Source: Cryptosporangium aurantiacum
Lineage (GTDB): Bacteria; Actinomycetota; Actinomycetes; Mycobacteriales; Cryptosporangiaceae
Assembly: GCF_900143005.1 (NCBI RefSeq)
Contig: NZ_FRCS01000026.1
Span: 1-64,000, forward strand
Length of the DNA stretch: 64,000 nt
Direction of reading: 5' to 3'
Below the pieces are notes generated by a model. That model was not told where the DNA came from. It saw only the letters and a list, made by a program, of their open reading frames with translations, and did not search any database. A program made the position numbers and the translations under genes. Shown one piece after another: positions 16,465 to 25,009 of the stretch (position 1 is the first letter of the stretch; every line of letters begins with the position of its first letter).

Positions 16465-16683
16465 TCAGCGCGTCAGCTCGTCGAGCAGTTCCGCGAGTTC
16501 GGCAGGGCGGGACAGGAACGGGGAGTGGCCGGTCGGGATCCGGCGGACGTCCTTCGTGTGGGCGGCCATTGTCTCCTGCAGCGCCGCACCGGCGCGTCCG
16601 CGGTGCGCTTCGTGGACCAACCGGTCGAGAATTTCCTGTTCCTGCTGGCGACCGCGCAGCCTTGCGTTGATTTCCGCAGTCAC
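16465..16683 (-). pseudogene. Chimeric remnant: start of a LuxR-type ATPase fused to the end of an alpha/beta hydrolase
   Basis: The 72-residue frame has an intact GTG start. Residues ~8-28 (LRGRQQEQEILDRLVHEAHRGR) match the segment just before the P-loop in LuxR-family ATPase regulators. Residues ~32-72 (LQETMAAHTKDVRRIP, GHSPFLSRPAELAELLDEL) match the last ~40 residues of salicylate-esterase-like alpha/beta hydrolases, including the catalytic His. A deletion between two neighbouring ancestral genes would produce this junction. Neither function can remain. Confidence 0.6.
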
Positions 16684-16730
16684 CTAGCCCCCTCACCCGG
16701 CAACGCGAAGCGTACCTGTGCGCCGTTGGC

Positions 16731-17336
16731 TCATCTCGGGCCTGCCAGGCCATTGAGCAGCAGCGCGGTCACGGTGTCGACGATCTCGTCGTCGGAGGCG
16801 TTGATGGCGCCGGAGGACAGCGTCGCGTAGGCGAGCATCGAGAGCATCCCGCCCATTGCCGCGGCGACGAGTGTGGGGTCGCCGGGCAGTGTGCGGCCGA
16901 GCTCGCGGACGTACTCCAGGTGGTCGCGGATCATGTCAGTGTCCTGGGTAAGCCGCCGCCACATCGCGTCCGACTTCGGCCCGGCCGCCACCGTCGACTC
17001 GAACAGCGCGACGACCACGGGAAGGTTCGCGCGCATCACCTGCCAGGTCGTCGCCAGGTGCTCGCGGAGTACCTCCGGGTCGGTCAGGTCGTGTTCGCGG
17101 GGATGCCCTCCGTCGGCCAGTCGCTCGCGCGCCTGGCCGTGCAATTCCATGAGCAGTGCCTGGAGCAGCTCTTCCTTGTCCGCGAAGTGGTCGTAGAACA
17201 CCCCGGTGGCCCGCCCGGCAGCCGAGGTGATGTCCACGATCTTCGTGTTCAGGTAGCCCCGCTCCACGAACACGGTGCGGGCTGCGCTCAGTAGGGCGGC
17301 CCGGGTCTCGGCCGCCTTGGCCTTACGAACACTCAT
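16731..17336 (-). CDS. TetR-family repressor of the adjacent ABC exporter
   Basis: The protein has 201 residues from ATG 17336. The frame is open upstream into antisense of the ABC gene, which is rejected. The HTH region has ALLSAARTVFVERGYLNTKIVDITSAAGRATGVFYDHFADKEELL. It is divergent from the ATP-binding gene at 17434, with a perfect inverted repeat between. It most likely represses itself and the exporter; the ligand is unknown. Confidence 0.9.
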   Translation of the reverse strand: MSVRKAKAAETRAALLSAARTVFVERGYLNTKIVDITSAAGRATGVFYDHFADKEELLQALLMELHGQARERLADGGHPREHDLTDPEVLREHLATTWQVMRANLPVVVALFESTVAAGPKSDAMWRRLTQDTDMIRDHLEYVRELGRTLPGDPTLVAAAMGGMLSMLAYATLSSGAINASDDEIVDTVTALLLNGLAGPR

Positions 17337-17387
17337 TTCGACGCTCCCTTGACGACGCTTCGACGTTGTCAGCATACTGAACCCCAG

Positions 17388-17411
17388 TTCGCCGAATGTT
17401 GATTCGGCGAA
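17388..17411. promoter_or_regulatory. TetR operator TTCGCCGAA-N6-TTCGGCGAA
   Basis: Perfect 9-base arms at 17388-17396 and 17403-17411 lie between the divergent TetR and ABC genes. The size and position fit a TetR dimer site. A further ATTCGG half-like element follows before GGAGG. Confidence 0.7.
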
Positions 17412-17433
17412 TTTCGATTCGGAGGATGGGCTC

Positions 17434-18183
17434 ATGAGCGCGACGAATGCCTTACGGCTGGTCGACGTCAGCAAGACCTTTGGGGACGCCGACACTGCGG
17501 TGCGTGCGTTGGACGGCATTTCGCTGAGCCTGGGGACGGGCTCCTTCACCGCGGTGATGGGGCCATCCGGCTCCGGCAAGTCGACGCTGCTGCAGTGCGC
17601 GGCCGGGCTCGAGCAGCCGGACAGCGGGTTCATCGAGGTCGACGGAGCCCCGATGGCGGTCGGCAGCGAGGCGAAGCTGACGAAGTTCCGCCGGGACCGG
17701 ATCGGTTTCGTCTTCCAGCAGTACAACCTGCTGCCGATGCTGACCGTGGTCGAGAACACGACGCTGCCGCTCACGCTCGCCGGGCGGCGGGTCGACACGG
17801 CCCGGGCCCGAGCGATCCTCACCCAGGTCGGTCTCGGTGACCGCCTCGACCACCGGCCCGACCAGCTCTCCGGCGGGCAGCGTCAGCGCGTCGCGATCGT
17901 GCGGGCGCTGGTCACCGAACCGCCGGTCGTCTTCGCGGACGAGCCGACGGGAGCCCTGGACACCCGCAGCGCGCGCGATGTTCTCCACCTGCTGCGGCGG
18001 GCGGTCGACGATCACGGGCGCAGCGTGGTGATGGTGACGCACGATCCGGTCGCTGCGTCCTATGCCGACTCGGTGGTGTTCCTCGCTGACGGCCGGCTGG
18101 CCGGCGAACTGCGGGCGCCGACGGCAGACGCGGTCGCCGAGCGGCTGGCACACCTCGCCGACACCGTGTCCGCGGGGGTGTGA
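17434..18183 (+). CDS. ABC transporter ATP-binding protein (MacB/LolD type)
   Basis: The protein has 249 residues with a GGAGG site before ATG 17434. Walker A is GPSGSGKST, the Q-loop is FVFQQYNLLP, the signature is LSGGQRQRVAI, Walker B is VVFADEPTGALD and the switch His is in MVTHD. The PTGALDTRS motif is typical of MacB/LolD ATPases that serve FtsX-type permeases. It overlaps the permease by 4 bases. It powers an export or mechanotransmission complex at the cytoplasmic membrane. Confidence 0.95.
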   Translation: MSATNALRLVDVSKTFGDADTAVRALDGISLSLGTGSFTAVMGPSGSGKSTLLQCAAGLEQPDSGFIEVDGAPMAVGSEAKLTKFRRDRIGFVFQQYNLLPMLTVVENTTLPLTLAGRRVDTARARAILTQVGLGDRLDHRPDQLSGGQRQRVAIVRALVTEPPVVFADEPTGALDTRSARDVLHLLRRAVDDHGRSVVMVTHDPVAASYADSVVFLADGRLAGELRAPTADAVAERLAHLADTVSAGV

Positions 18184-19520
18184 AGCAGATGCTCTCGCTC
18201 GCGATCCGCTCGATCCGGCACCGGCCGGGCCGCCTCGTCGCCACGCTGCTGGCCGCTTTTCTCGGCAGCGTCATCGTCATGACGTTCAACTCGCTGCACG
18301 ACACGGCCGCCGGGGCGGGCGTCGACCCGGCCAGCGCCGAGTCGCTCAGCCTCACCGGAGGCGTCGTCGGCGGATACGGCACGCTGCTGGTCCTCTTCGC
18401 GGTCGCGTCGACGCTGACGGTGAACGTCCGCCAACGCAGCAGCGAGATGGACCTGCTCCGGGCCACCGGAGCCACGCCGGGGCAGATCAGCCGACTGATC
18501 GTCGGCGAAGCCGCGATCGTCGCCGTTGCCGGTGCCCTACTCGCGATCTGGCCGGCGATGCTGGCCGGCCGCGCCCTGGTGGATCGTTTCCACGACAGCG
18601 GCCAGGTCGCGGAGTCGGTGCCGTACGTGTTCGGACCGATCGGGCTTGGTGCGGGCTTCGCCATTACCGTGATCGCGTCGGTGGGAGCCGCCTTCCTGGC
18701 CGTCCGCCGCGGACTGCGGGCCGCTGCGGGCAAGCGCGCCTCCCGTGGACGGTTCCGGCAGGTGGCGGGTCTGATCGCACTGCTCGCCGGCGCCGGTGCG
18801 GTCAGCGCGACGTTCGCGATGCAGGCGACCGACACCGCGCTGATGGCGGCCCCGGCCTACGGCGCCATCCTGTTGTCGATCGGCCTCGCGGTCTTCTCGC
18901 CGCTACTGCTGCGGGCGCTGCTCGCGGTGGCGGAGCGTCCCCTCCGGGCGGTGTTCGGCGCCGGCGGCCACCTGGCCGTGCTCAACGTGCGCCGGCGCGC
19001 CGACGAACTCTCCGGCATCCTCATGCCGCTGGTCGTCTTCGTCGGGATGGCGACCGCCACCCTCTACCTGCAGGCGGTCGAGAGCGACGCGATCGAGGCC
19101 TCCGGCGTCACCAAGTCGGTCGAGGACAAGAACCTCGAGACGCTCAACGTGGTGGTCGTCGGCATCATCGCGGCGTTCTCCTGCCTCATGCTGGTCAACA
19201 CGCTGTACGCCGCCACCTCGTATCGGCGGCAGGAGTTCGGGCAGCAGCGTCTGGCCGGCGCGACACCGGGTCAGGTGCTCCGCATGGTGGGCAGCGAGGC
19301 GGTCGTGCTGACGTTCACCGGTGTCCTGTTCGGCACGGTCGCGGGCGTCGCCGGGATCCTCGCCTTCACGTTCGTGCGGACGGACGCTCTGCGTCCGGAC
19401 GTGGGCCCCGGGCTCTGGCTCGGGATCGTGGCCATCGCGGCGGTCGCGACGCTGGTCACCAGCCTCGTGACGGCGACCCGGACGCTCCGCGCACCCGCGA
19501 TCGCCGCGGTGGCCGCCTGA
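18180..19520 (+). CDS. FtsX-like ABC permease
   Basis: The protein has 446 residues from GTG 18180 (GTGA overlap). It contains two FtsX-type domains with RQRSSEMDLLRATGATPGQI and RRQEFGQQRLAGATPGQVLRM, the repeated loop characteristic of the family, and about 8 transmembrane segments. It is smaller than the ~800-residue actinobacterial FtsX permeases because the periplasmic domains are minimal. With the ATPase it forms a complete exporter, probably for a peptide, lipid or antibiotic, controlled by the divergent TetR. Confidence 0.92.
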   Translation: MKQMLSLAIRSIRHRPGRLVATLLAAFLGSVIVMTFNSLHDTAAGAGVDPASAESLSLTGGVVGGYGTLLVLFAVASTLTVNVRQRSSEMDLLRATGATPGQISRLIVGEAAIVAVAGALLAIWPAMLAGRALVDRFHDSGQVAESVPYVFGPIGLGAGFAITVIASVGAAFLAVRRGLRAAAGKRASRGRFRQVAGLIALLAGAGAVSATFAMQATDTALMAAPAYGAILLSIGLAVFSPLLLRALLAVAERPLRAVFGAGGHLAVLNVRRRADELSGILMPLVVFVGMATATLYLQAVESDAIEASGVTKSVEDKNLETLNVVVVGIIAAFSCLMLVNTLYAATSYRRQEFGQQRLAGATPGQVLRMVGSEAVVLTFTGVLFGTVAGVAGILAFTFVRTDALRPDVGPGLWLGIVAIAAVATLVTSLVTATRTLRAPAIAAVAA

Positions 19521-19578
19521 GCGGGCGTCCCGCAACGACCCGCCTCGTTTACATCTCGTTCGCAACGCTCTTCCTAAC

Positions 19579-21258
19579 GTGCCCCGCATGCGCACGCTCC
19601 TGGTGGCTCTTCTCCTGATCGCGACGCTCACCGCTTGCACCGACGACACCGGTCCCGAGCCCGCTCCGCGCGAGAGCGTCGGCCAGTGTGATGCCGGGCT
19701 CCACGCGGCGTTCAGCGCCTGGACACGAGCCGGATTCAGCGGTTCGGTGGCCATCTCGACCAAGGGTCGGTTCGACTGCCTCGCCGGCTTCGGTTCGGCG
19801 AACGACAGCGCCGGGACGCCCAACACTCCTGACACGGTGTTCAGCATCGGTTCGGTCACCAAGTCGTTCACCGCCGCGACGGTCTTCCACCTCGTCGACG
19901 CCGGGAAACTGTCGCTCGACGACCCGGCCGGCCGGCTCCTGCCCGAGCTGGCCGGGCCGGTGGCCGGCGTCACGGTGGAGCAACTGCTCCTGCACACCAG
20001 CGGCCTGAACGGCTCGCACGGCGAAGACCACCAACCGCTCTCTCGGAACGAGGCCATCACCGCGATCAACCGGCTGGAACTCGCGTTTCCGCCGGGCACC
20101 GACTACGTGTACTCGAACGCCGGATACACGCTGCTCGCGCTGATCATCGAGAAGGTGTCGGGTTCGAGCTACCGGGACTACACCGCGACGAACATCCTGC
20201 CGCTGCCGGGCAGGACGGTGGCAGGCGGTTTCTGGGACGGCGAGCCGGCGGCGCCGGGCCCCCGCGCCGTCGGCTACACCGAGAGCGGCGCCCCCGGTCA
20301 CGACGGCACGTTCGCCGGGCCGCATTGGGCGGTGGACGGCAACGGCGCGCTCGCGATGACGGCCCGCGACCTGGCCGCCTGGACCCATGAGCTGTTCACC
20401 GGTCGGCTGGTGTCGCCCGCGTCGGTACGGGCGATCAGCACCCCGGGGCACGATCTCGGGAATGGCCAGGCCGAGACCCCCGGCTGGGCGGCCGTCGACG
20501 CGTCGGCCTACGGCAAGCCGTTCCTCACGGCGTCCGGCGGCGGGGGCGACGTCGGCCACAACGCGGTCGTCGCGTGGGTACCGGAGCGCCAGCAGGCGAT
20601 CGTGGTGATGTCCAACAAGCCGCGTCTGCCGGCCGGGAAACTGCTGAAGACGCTGGCGCCGGCGCTGATCTCCGGGCATCGAATGCCGACGCCCGGCGCC
20701 CCGCCCGCCGACGCCGATACTGCCGCTAGGGTCGGGACCTACCGCCTCGCCACCGGAGGTTCACTCGACGTGAGCGCGAGCGGCAACCGCCTCGTGATGT
20801 CGGCGCGCGGCACCGACGCCGTCATCGCCGCCCTGCCACCACGCGACCTCTCCACCGAGGACATCCGCGACCACGAGCGCCGCGTGCTGGCGGTGCTGCG
20901 GGGGGAGTCGTCCGATGGCCGCACCGAACGCAAGTTGTTCGAGTCGGATTACGGGCCGATCACCGACATCGCGCTGGCCGGGACGGTGTTCCACGACAAC
21001 GACGTCCGCACGTACGTGACGATCAGTACCCGATCGCGGTCGGTCCTCGGCTGGTTCTCCGTCGACGAGAAAGGCGGCGTCGGGGCGGTCGAGGTTCCGA
21101 CCGAGCCGCCGTCGCTAGCGCTCGTGCCGTCCGGGAACGGCCGCTACCGGCCGGACGATCCGACCGAGACGGGACCCGAGGTGACCGTCGAGTTCGCCGA
21201 CGATCGGATGACCGTCACCACCCCGCGCGGCACCACGGTCGCGCGGCGGGCCGGCTGA
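19579..21258 (+). CDS. Serine hydrolase / beta-lactamase-fold lipoprotein
   Basis: The protein has 559 residues from GTG 19579 (ATG 19588 also possible). The signal peptide ends in lipobox LTAC, so it is an exported lipoprotein. The class C beta-lactamase/DD-peptidase fold shows S92-x-x-K95 (SVTK), the HTSGL segment and Y178-S-N180. A C-terminal ~170-residue beta domain follows the catalytic part. It probably acts on peptides or cell-wall material outside the membrane. The two-component genes start 5 bases after its stop, so it may be part of their operon or signal. Confidence 0.88.
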   Translation: MPRMRTLLVALLLIATLTACTDDTGPEPAPRESVGQCDAGLHAAFSAWTRAGFSGSVAISTKGRFDCLAGFGSANDSAGTPNTPDTVFSIGSVTKSFTAATVFHLVDAGKLSLDDPAGRLLPELAGPVAGVTVEQLLLHTSGLNGSHGEDHQPLSRNEAITAINRLELAFPPGTDYVYSNAGYTLLALIIEKVSGSSYRDYTATNILPLPGRTVAGGFWDGEPAAPGPRAVGYTESGAPGHDGTFAGPHWAVDGNGALAMTARDLAAWTHELFTGRLVSPASVRAISTPGHDLGNGQAETPGWAAVDASAYGKPFLTASGGGGDVGHNAVVAWVPERQQAIVVMSNKPRLPAGKLLKTLAPALISGHRMPTPGAPPADADTAARVGTYRLATGGSLDVSASGNRLVMSARGTDAVIAALPPRDLSTEDIRDHERRVLAVLRGESSDGRTERKLFESDYGPITDIALAGTVFHDNDVRTYVTISTRSRSVLGWFSVDEKGGVGAVEVPTEPPSLALVPSGNGRYRPDDPTETGPEVTVEFADDRMTVTTPRGTTVARRAG

Positions 21259-21263
21259 CCAGC

Positions 21264-21938
21264 ATGCGCATCCTGCTCGTCGAGGACGATCCCGACCTCG
21301 CGGAGATCACCGCGCTCGGGCTGCGCAACGAGTCGTACGCGGTCGACGTGGCCGGCACCTACGCCGACGCCGAGGAGTTTCTCCGGGCGACCCCGTACGA
21401 CGTCGCCTGCTTCGATCTGGGGCTGCCCGACGGCAACGGGCTCGACCTCGTCCGCCGGGTCTCGCACGATCCGGACCTGCACCGGCCGCGGCGAACACTG
21501 GTGCTCACCGCGCGGGACGCGGTCGCCGACCGGGTCGCCGGTCTCGACGCCGGCGCTGACGACTACCTGGTCAAGCCGTTCCACTTCGCCGAGCTGGTGG
21601 CTCGGCTGCGGGCGCTGGGCCGCCGGGGGGACGAGCGAGGGTCGACGCTGCGGGTCGGCGAGCTCACGATCAACCTCGCCACCCACCAGGCGTGGCGGGC
21701 AGGCTGCGGCCTCGACCTCACCGCCCGCGAGTTCTCCCTGCTCCGCTACTTTCTGCACCATCCCGGCGTGGTGCTGTCCGCCGAAGAGCTGCTGGAGCAC
21801 GTATGGGACGCCCATGCCAACCCGTTCACCGCCTCGGTCCGGGTGATCCTCAGCCGGTTACGTCGCAAGCTCGGCGATCCGCCGCTCATCGTCACCGTGA
21901 CCGGCGTGGGCTACCAGTTGAGGACCGATCATGAGTGA
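21264..21938 (+). CDS. OmpR/PhoB-family response regulator
   Basis: The protein has 224 residues. The receiver motifs are LLVEDDPDL, CFDLGLPDG (phospho-Asp) and VLTARDA, with the Lys in LVKPFHFAEL. The winged helix includes LDLTAREFSLLRYFLHHPG and RVILSRLRRKLGDPP. It starts 5 bases after the lipoprotein stop and overlaps the kinase by 8 bases. It probably controls envelope genes, possibly this operon. Confidence 0.95.
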   Translation: MRILLVEDDPDLAEITALGLRNESYAVDVAGTYADAEEFLRATPYDVACFDLGLPDGNGLDLVRRVSHDPDLHRPRRTLVLTARDAVADRVAGLDAGADDYLVKPFHFAELVARLRALGRRGDERGSTLRVGELTINLATHQAWRAGCGLDLTAREFSLLRYFLHHPGVVLSAEELLEHVWDAHANPFTASVRVILSRLRRKLGDPPLIVTVTGVGYQLRTDHE

Positions 21939-23013
21939 CGGTGGCCGGGTCTGGCGGTCGCTGCGGGCACGGCTCGCGGTGCTCGGATTCCTCGCGGGCT
22001 ACGTCCCGGTCCTTCTGCTCTTCGGCGTGGTGCTGGCGACCGACGTCGACACGACGGTCACCGCCACCGGCGGCGCGGAGGCCGTCACGGCCACCACGGC
22101 CCAGCGGTCGGCATCGGTGACCTGGACCGTCGTCGGTCTCGCGCCGGTGGCGGCCGGCCTGGCGTGGTGGTGGGCCGGCCGGGCGGTGCGCCCGATCGAG
22201 CGCATCCGGGCGGTCGCCGAGGACATCCAGGGCACCGATCTGGGCCGGCGCATCGCGCTCGATCAGGGCCCCACCGAGGTGGTGGCGCTGGCGGCGAGCT
22301 TCGACGCGATGCTCGGCCGGCTGGAGCAGTCGGCCGATACCCAGCGACGACTCATCGAGGAGACCAGCCACGAACTCCGCATGCCGCTGGCGGTCCTGCT
22401 GACCAACGCCGAGGTGCTGCTCGCCCACCCCGACCCGACGATCGAGGTGTATCAGCAAGGATTGCAGCGCTCGCGTGGAGCGGTGATCCAACTACAGGCC
22501 ACGATCGACGGTCTGCTGGTGGACGCTCGTGGGCGCGCTCGCGTCCTCGACCGCCGGCCCACGGACGTGATGGCCCTCGTCGCCGAGGTGGTCGCCGACG
22601 CGCGGGTGCTGGCCGAGCCGGGAGAGCTGACCGTCACCGGCCCACCCACGGCCGCGTGCCCGGTCGACGCCCCGACGGTGCGGCGGGCCATCGCCAACCT
22701 GGTCGACAACGCCATCCGGTACACAGCCTTCCGGTACCCACCGGGCGGCTCGGACGTGGAGATCGCGGTCGAGGTCACCGACGCGGACGTCGCAGTCGTC
22801 GTCACCGACCACGGACCAGGTATCCCCACCGACCAGCAGAACCGTGTCTTCGAACGGTTCTGGCGCGGCCATCGCAACCCGCCAGGCGCCGGCCTCGGCC
22901 TGCCGATCGCGCATCAGGTGGCGCTCGCCCACGGAGGTAGCCTCTCCCTGCGGTCGCCGGGGCCGGCCGGCGATGGCTGCGCTTTCCGGTTGACGCTTCC
23001 GCGCACGGCATAG
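21931..23013 (+). CDS. Sensor histidine kinase
   Basis: The protein has 360 residues: two transmembrane helices (VLGFLAGYVPVLLLFGVVL and VTWTVVGLAPVAAGLAWWW) with only a short extracytoplasmic loop, a HAMP domain, the H-box EETSHELRMPLAVL, the N-box NLVDNAIRYT, the G-box DHGPGIP and a final GAGLGLPIAHQV. All catalytic motifs are present. The small sensor loop suggests it senses the membrane or works through a partner such as the upstream lipoprotein. It is the cognate kinase of 21264-21938. Confidence 0.95.
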   Translation: MSDGGRVWRSLRARLAVLGFLAGYVPVLLLFGVVLATDVDTTVTATGGAEAVTATTAQRSASVTWTVVGLAPVAAGLAWWWAGRAVRPIERIRAVAEDIQGTDLGRRIALDQGPTEVVALAASFDAMLGRLEQSADTQRRLIEETSHELRMPLAVLLTNAEVLLAHPDPTIEVYQQGLQRSRGAVIQLQATIDGLLVDARGRARVLDRRPTDVMALVAEVVADARVLAEPGELTVTGPPTAACPVDAPTVRRAIANLVDNAIRYTAFRYPPGGSDVEIAVEVTDADVAVVVTDHGPGIPTDQQNRVFERFWRGHRNPPGAGLGLPIAHQVALAHGGSLSLRSPGPAGDGCAFRLTLPRTA

Positions 23014-23032
23014 CCGTCCGGGGCCCGGTGGC

Positions 23033-24646
23033 TCACACACTGTGGGCGGCTTCGACGTAACGGTTCTTCCCGGCGTCCTTCGCGCTGTACATGGCGGCGT
23101 CGGCGACCCGGACGAGATCGTCGGCGGTGTCGCCGGGATGGCTGACCGCGATACCGATGCTGGCGGAGACGTGGGCCGGCGTGCCCGCGAGGTCGATCGG
23201 CGCTCGGACCTCGGCGATGACCCGCTCGGCGGTCACGCGGGCGGCGTCGGTGGTCGTACAGCCCTCAAGGAGGATGGCGAACTCGTCACCGCCGAGGCGG
23301 GCGACGGTGTCTGCGGCGCGCACGCTGGCGCAGAGTCGGTCGGCGACCGCTCGCAGGACGGTGTCGCCTGCGTGGTGTCCGAGCTGGTCGTTGACGGCCT
23401 TGAATCCGTCGAGATCGATGTACAGGAGTGCGATGCGATGCCCGGAGCGGGATTGCGTGAGCAGCGCGTGCGTGAGCCGGTCGTAGAGCAGCGCCCGGTT
23501 GGCTATTCCGGTCAGCGGATCGTGGAAGGCCAGGTGATGCAGCTGCTGCTCGCGTTCGCGGAGCTGGGCTTCGACGTGTTCCCGGCGAGCGATGTCGCGG
23601 CGCAGCGCCGTGGTGGCTTGATCGACCTGGTGCAGGGCGTGGCTGCGGCTACCGGCGAGCACTCCGGTCACCGCGCCGAGCATCAGGGTCAGTGCGGTGC
23701 CCGCAGCGAGGGTGAGCCGGCTCATGCCTCGGTCGGTGGCGGCCAGCAGGTCGGTGGTGGGCCACGCGGTCATCTGCCAGCGACGTTGCCCGACGAACAA
23801 GGTGCGGTGCCGTACCAGCGAGGCGTCATCGACGCGCCGGCCGGGACGCACGGCGGTGAGGACGGTGCCGTCTGTCCGGCCCTCGGTCACGCTGACCTGG
23901 ACCGCGCCCTGGCCGCGGTCGAGCAAGGTCCTGGACAGGAAATCCTGGCCGCGAACGGGCATGACGACCCAGCCGTGGAACCGGTCGGGCAGCGCCAAGC
24001 CTTGTGCGGCGTACACCGGGGCGGCGAACACGAAGGACGGCTGTCGGCGTTGCTCGGCCAGCCGCTGGTCACGGAGAAGCTGGAACGTCGTGCTGACGGC
24101 CAAGGTGTGGCCTTGCCAGGCGCGGAGAAGAGCTTCGGCGGGCTGGGGGCTCTGTGTCAGGTCGATGCCGGGGACGTCGGCGAGAGCGTCGAAGGAGCGC
24201 TCGTACACCACGAACGCGTGGCGTGACGTTCCCGCGGCCGGGCGCAGCGTCAGATCGGTGGCGCCCAGAGCACGCCAGTGCCGTTGCACGGCGGGAATCT
24301 GGCTGGGGGTGGCGGGAACGACAAAACTGATGCCGGCCGAGCCAGGCATGCGCGTGGTGGTGAGCCCGGCGGTGATCCTCGTGAAGTCGTCCTTGCGCAG
24401 GTCGGACTGGGCGCCGACGGCAGCAGCGAGGTCATTCAGCGCCTCGGCGTACCGCGCGGTTCGGTCGCTGATCGCTGCCGACAGCTCGTCGGCGTAGCGG
24501 TCCATGAGCTGGTTGGCGGCAAGCCTCTCGCCTCGCTCGACGGTCGTGAACGCGGTCGCGGTGACCAGTCCGCCGGTGGCCAGCACCATGGCTACCACCA
24601 TCAGACCAGCCCGGTTTCGCCGCTGTGCTCGCCATCGCGCCCGCAT
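23033..24646 (-). CDS. Membrane diguanylate cyclase (CHASE-like sensor plus GGDEF)
   Basis: The protein has 537 residues from ATG 24646; the frame is open to 24760 but that part overlaps the small VapB-like gene. An N-terminal membrane helix (AGLMVVAMVLATGGLVTAT), a ~240-residue extracytoplasmic CHASE-type domain, a second helix (LTLAAGTALTLMLGAVTGVLAG), a coiled linker and a GGDEF domain follow. The active site GGDEF is intact and an inhibitory I-site RAAD lies five residues before it. It should make c-di-GMP with feedback control. No EAL domain is present. Confidence 0.9.
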   Translation of the reverse strand: MRARWRAQRRNRAGLMVVAMVLATGGLVTATAFTTVERGERLAANQLMDRYADELSAAISDRTARYAEALNDLAAAVGAQSDLRKDDFTRITAGLTTTRMPGSAGISFVVPATPSQIPAVQRHWRALGATDLTLRPAAGTSRHAFVVYERSFDALADVPGIDLTQSPQPAEALLRAWQGHTLAVSTTFQLLRDQRLAEQRRQPSFVFAAPVYAAQGLALPDRFHGWVVMPVRGQDFLSRTLLDRGQGAVQVSVTEGRTDGTVLTAVRPGRRVDDASLVRHRTLFVGQRRWQMTAWPTTDLLAATDRGMSRLTLAAGTALTLMLGAVTGVLAGSRSHALHQVDQATTALRRDIARREHVEAQLREREQQLHHLAFHDPLTGIANRALLYDRLTHALLTQSRSGHRIALLYIDLDGFKAVNDQLGHHAGDTVLRAVADRLCASVRAADTVARLGGDEFAILLEGCTTTDAARVTAERVIAEVRAPIDLAGTPAHVSASIGIAVSHPGDTADDLVRVADAAMYSAKDAGKNRYVEAAHSV

Positions 24647-24729
24647 ACCGTTCTGATCGGCACGCACGACCGGCCGTTGACCGATCTGTGGTCGGTGTAA
24701 CCGGCGCCGGGTGAGGCGCGCTGGACGTG

Positions 24730-24813
24730 CTACGGAACTGAGCCGGCCGGAACGACCCATTCGACGGGTGCGGGCTCGGTCAGGTCGGGGTCCAGGTCGA
24801 TGACGGTCTTCAT
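24730..24813 (-). pseudogene. 27-codon VapB-antitoxin-like fragment
   Basis: ATG 24813 has a good AGGTGGAG site and follows a 33-base palindrome. The peptide begins MKTVIDLDPDL, like the first beta strand of ribbon-helix-helix VapB antitoxins, but then runs into unrelated sequence and stops (ending VEWVVPAGSVP). No VapC toxin follows. It may be a decayed toxin-antitoxin promoter end, or a real leader peptide. Confidence 0.4.
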
Positions 24814-24820
24814 GGCTCCA

Positions 24821-24853
24821 CCTCGTCGTATATACAGCGTATATACGACGAGG
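24821..24853. promoter_or_regulatory. 33-base palindromic operator
   Basis: Perfect 15-base arms CCTCGTCGTATATAC (24821-24835) and GTATATACGACGAGG (24839-24853) are separated by AGC. It lies 7 bases before ATG 24813 on the minus strand and about 160 bases before the GAF-ANTAR start on the plus strand. TATATAC half-sites are typical of antitoxin-type or other dimeric repressors. It overlaps the ribosome site of the small gene, so it could also form an RNA hairpin. Confidence 0.65.
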
Positions 24854-25009
24854 GGCCCCCGGCCAGGGCCGGACGGGAGCGGCTCGAGCTCGTGTCTCAC
24901 GAAATCACGTACGGTTGGGGTACCGGTGATTCCCCGTGCGCAGCCGTTCAAGGCTTCGTCGTCCTCGGCCGCACAACAACCGAAGCGACGCTTCAGGAAG
25001 CCGGATTCG

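Noticed and set aside
18062-19618. Plus-strand frame of 518 codons over the FtsX permease
   Set aside because: Arg-rich out-of-frame reading of the permease gene, which itself has clear family motifs.
18903-20099. Minus-strand frame of 398 codons
   Set aside because: Antisense to the permease and lipoprotein genes, without domains.
23042-24226. Plus-strand frame of 394 codons
   Set aside because: Antisense to the diguanylate cyclase with its intact GGDEF motif.
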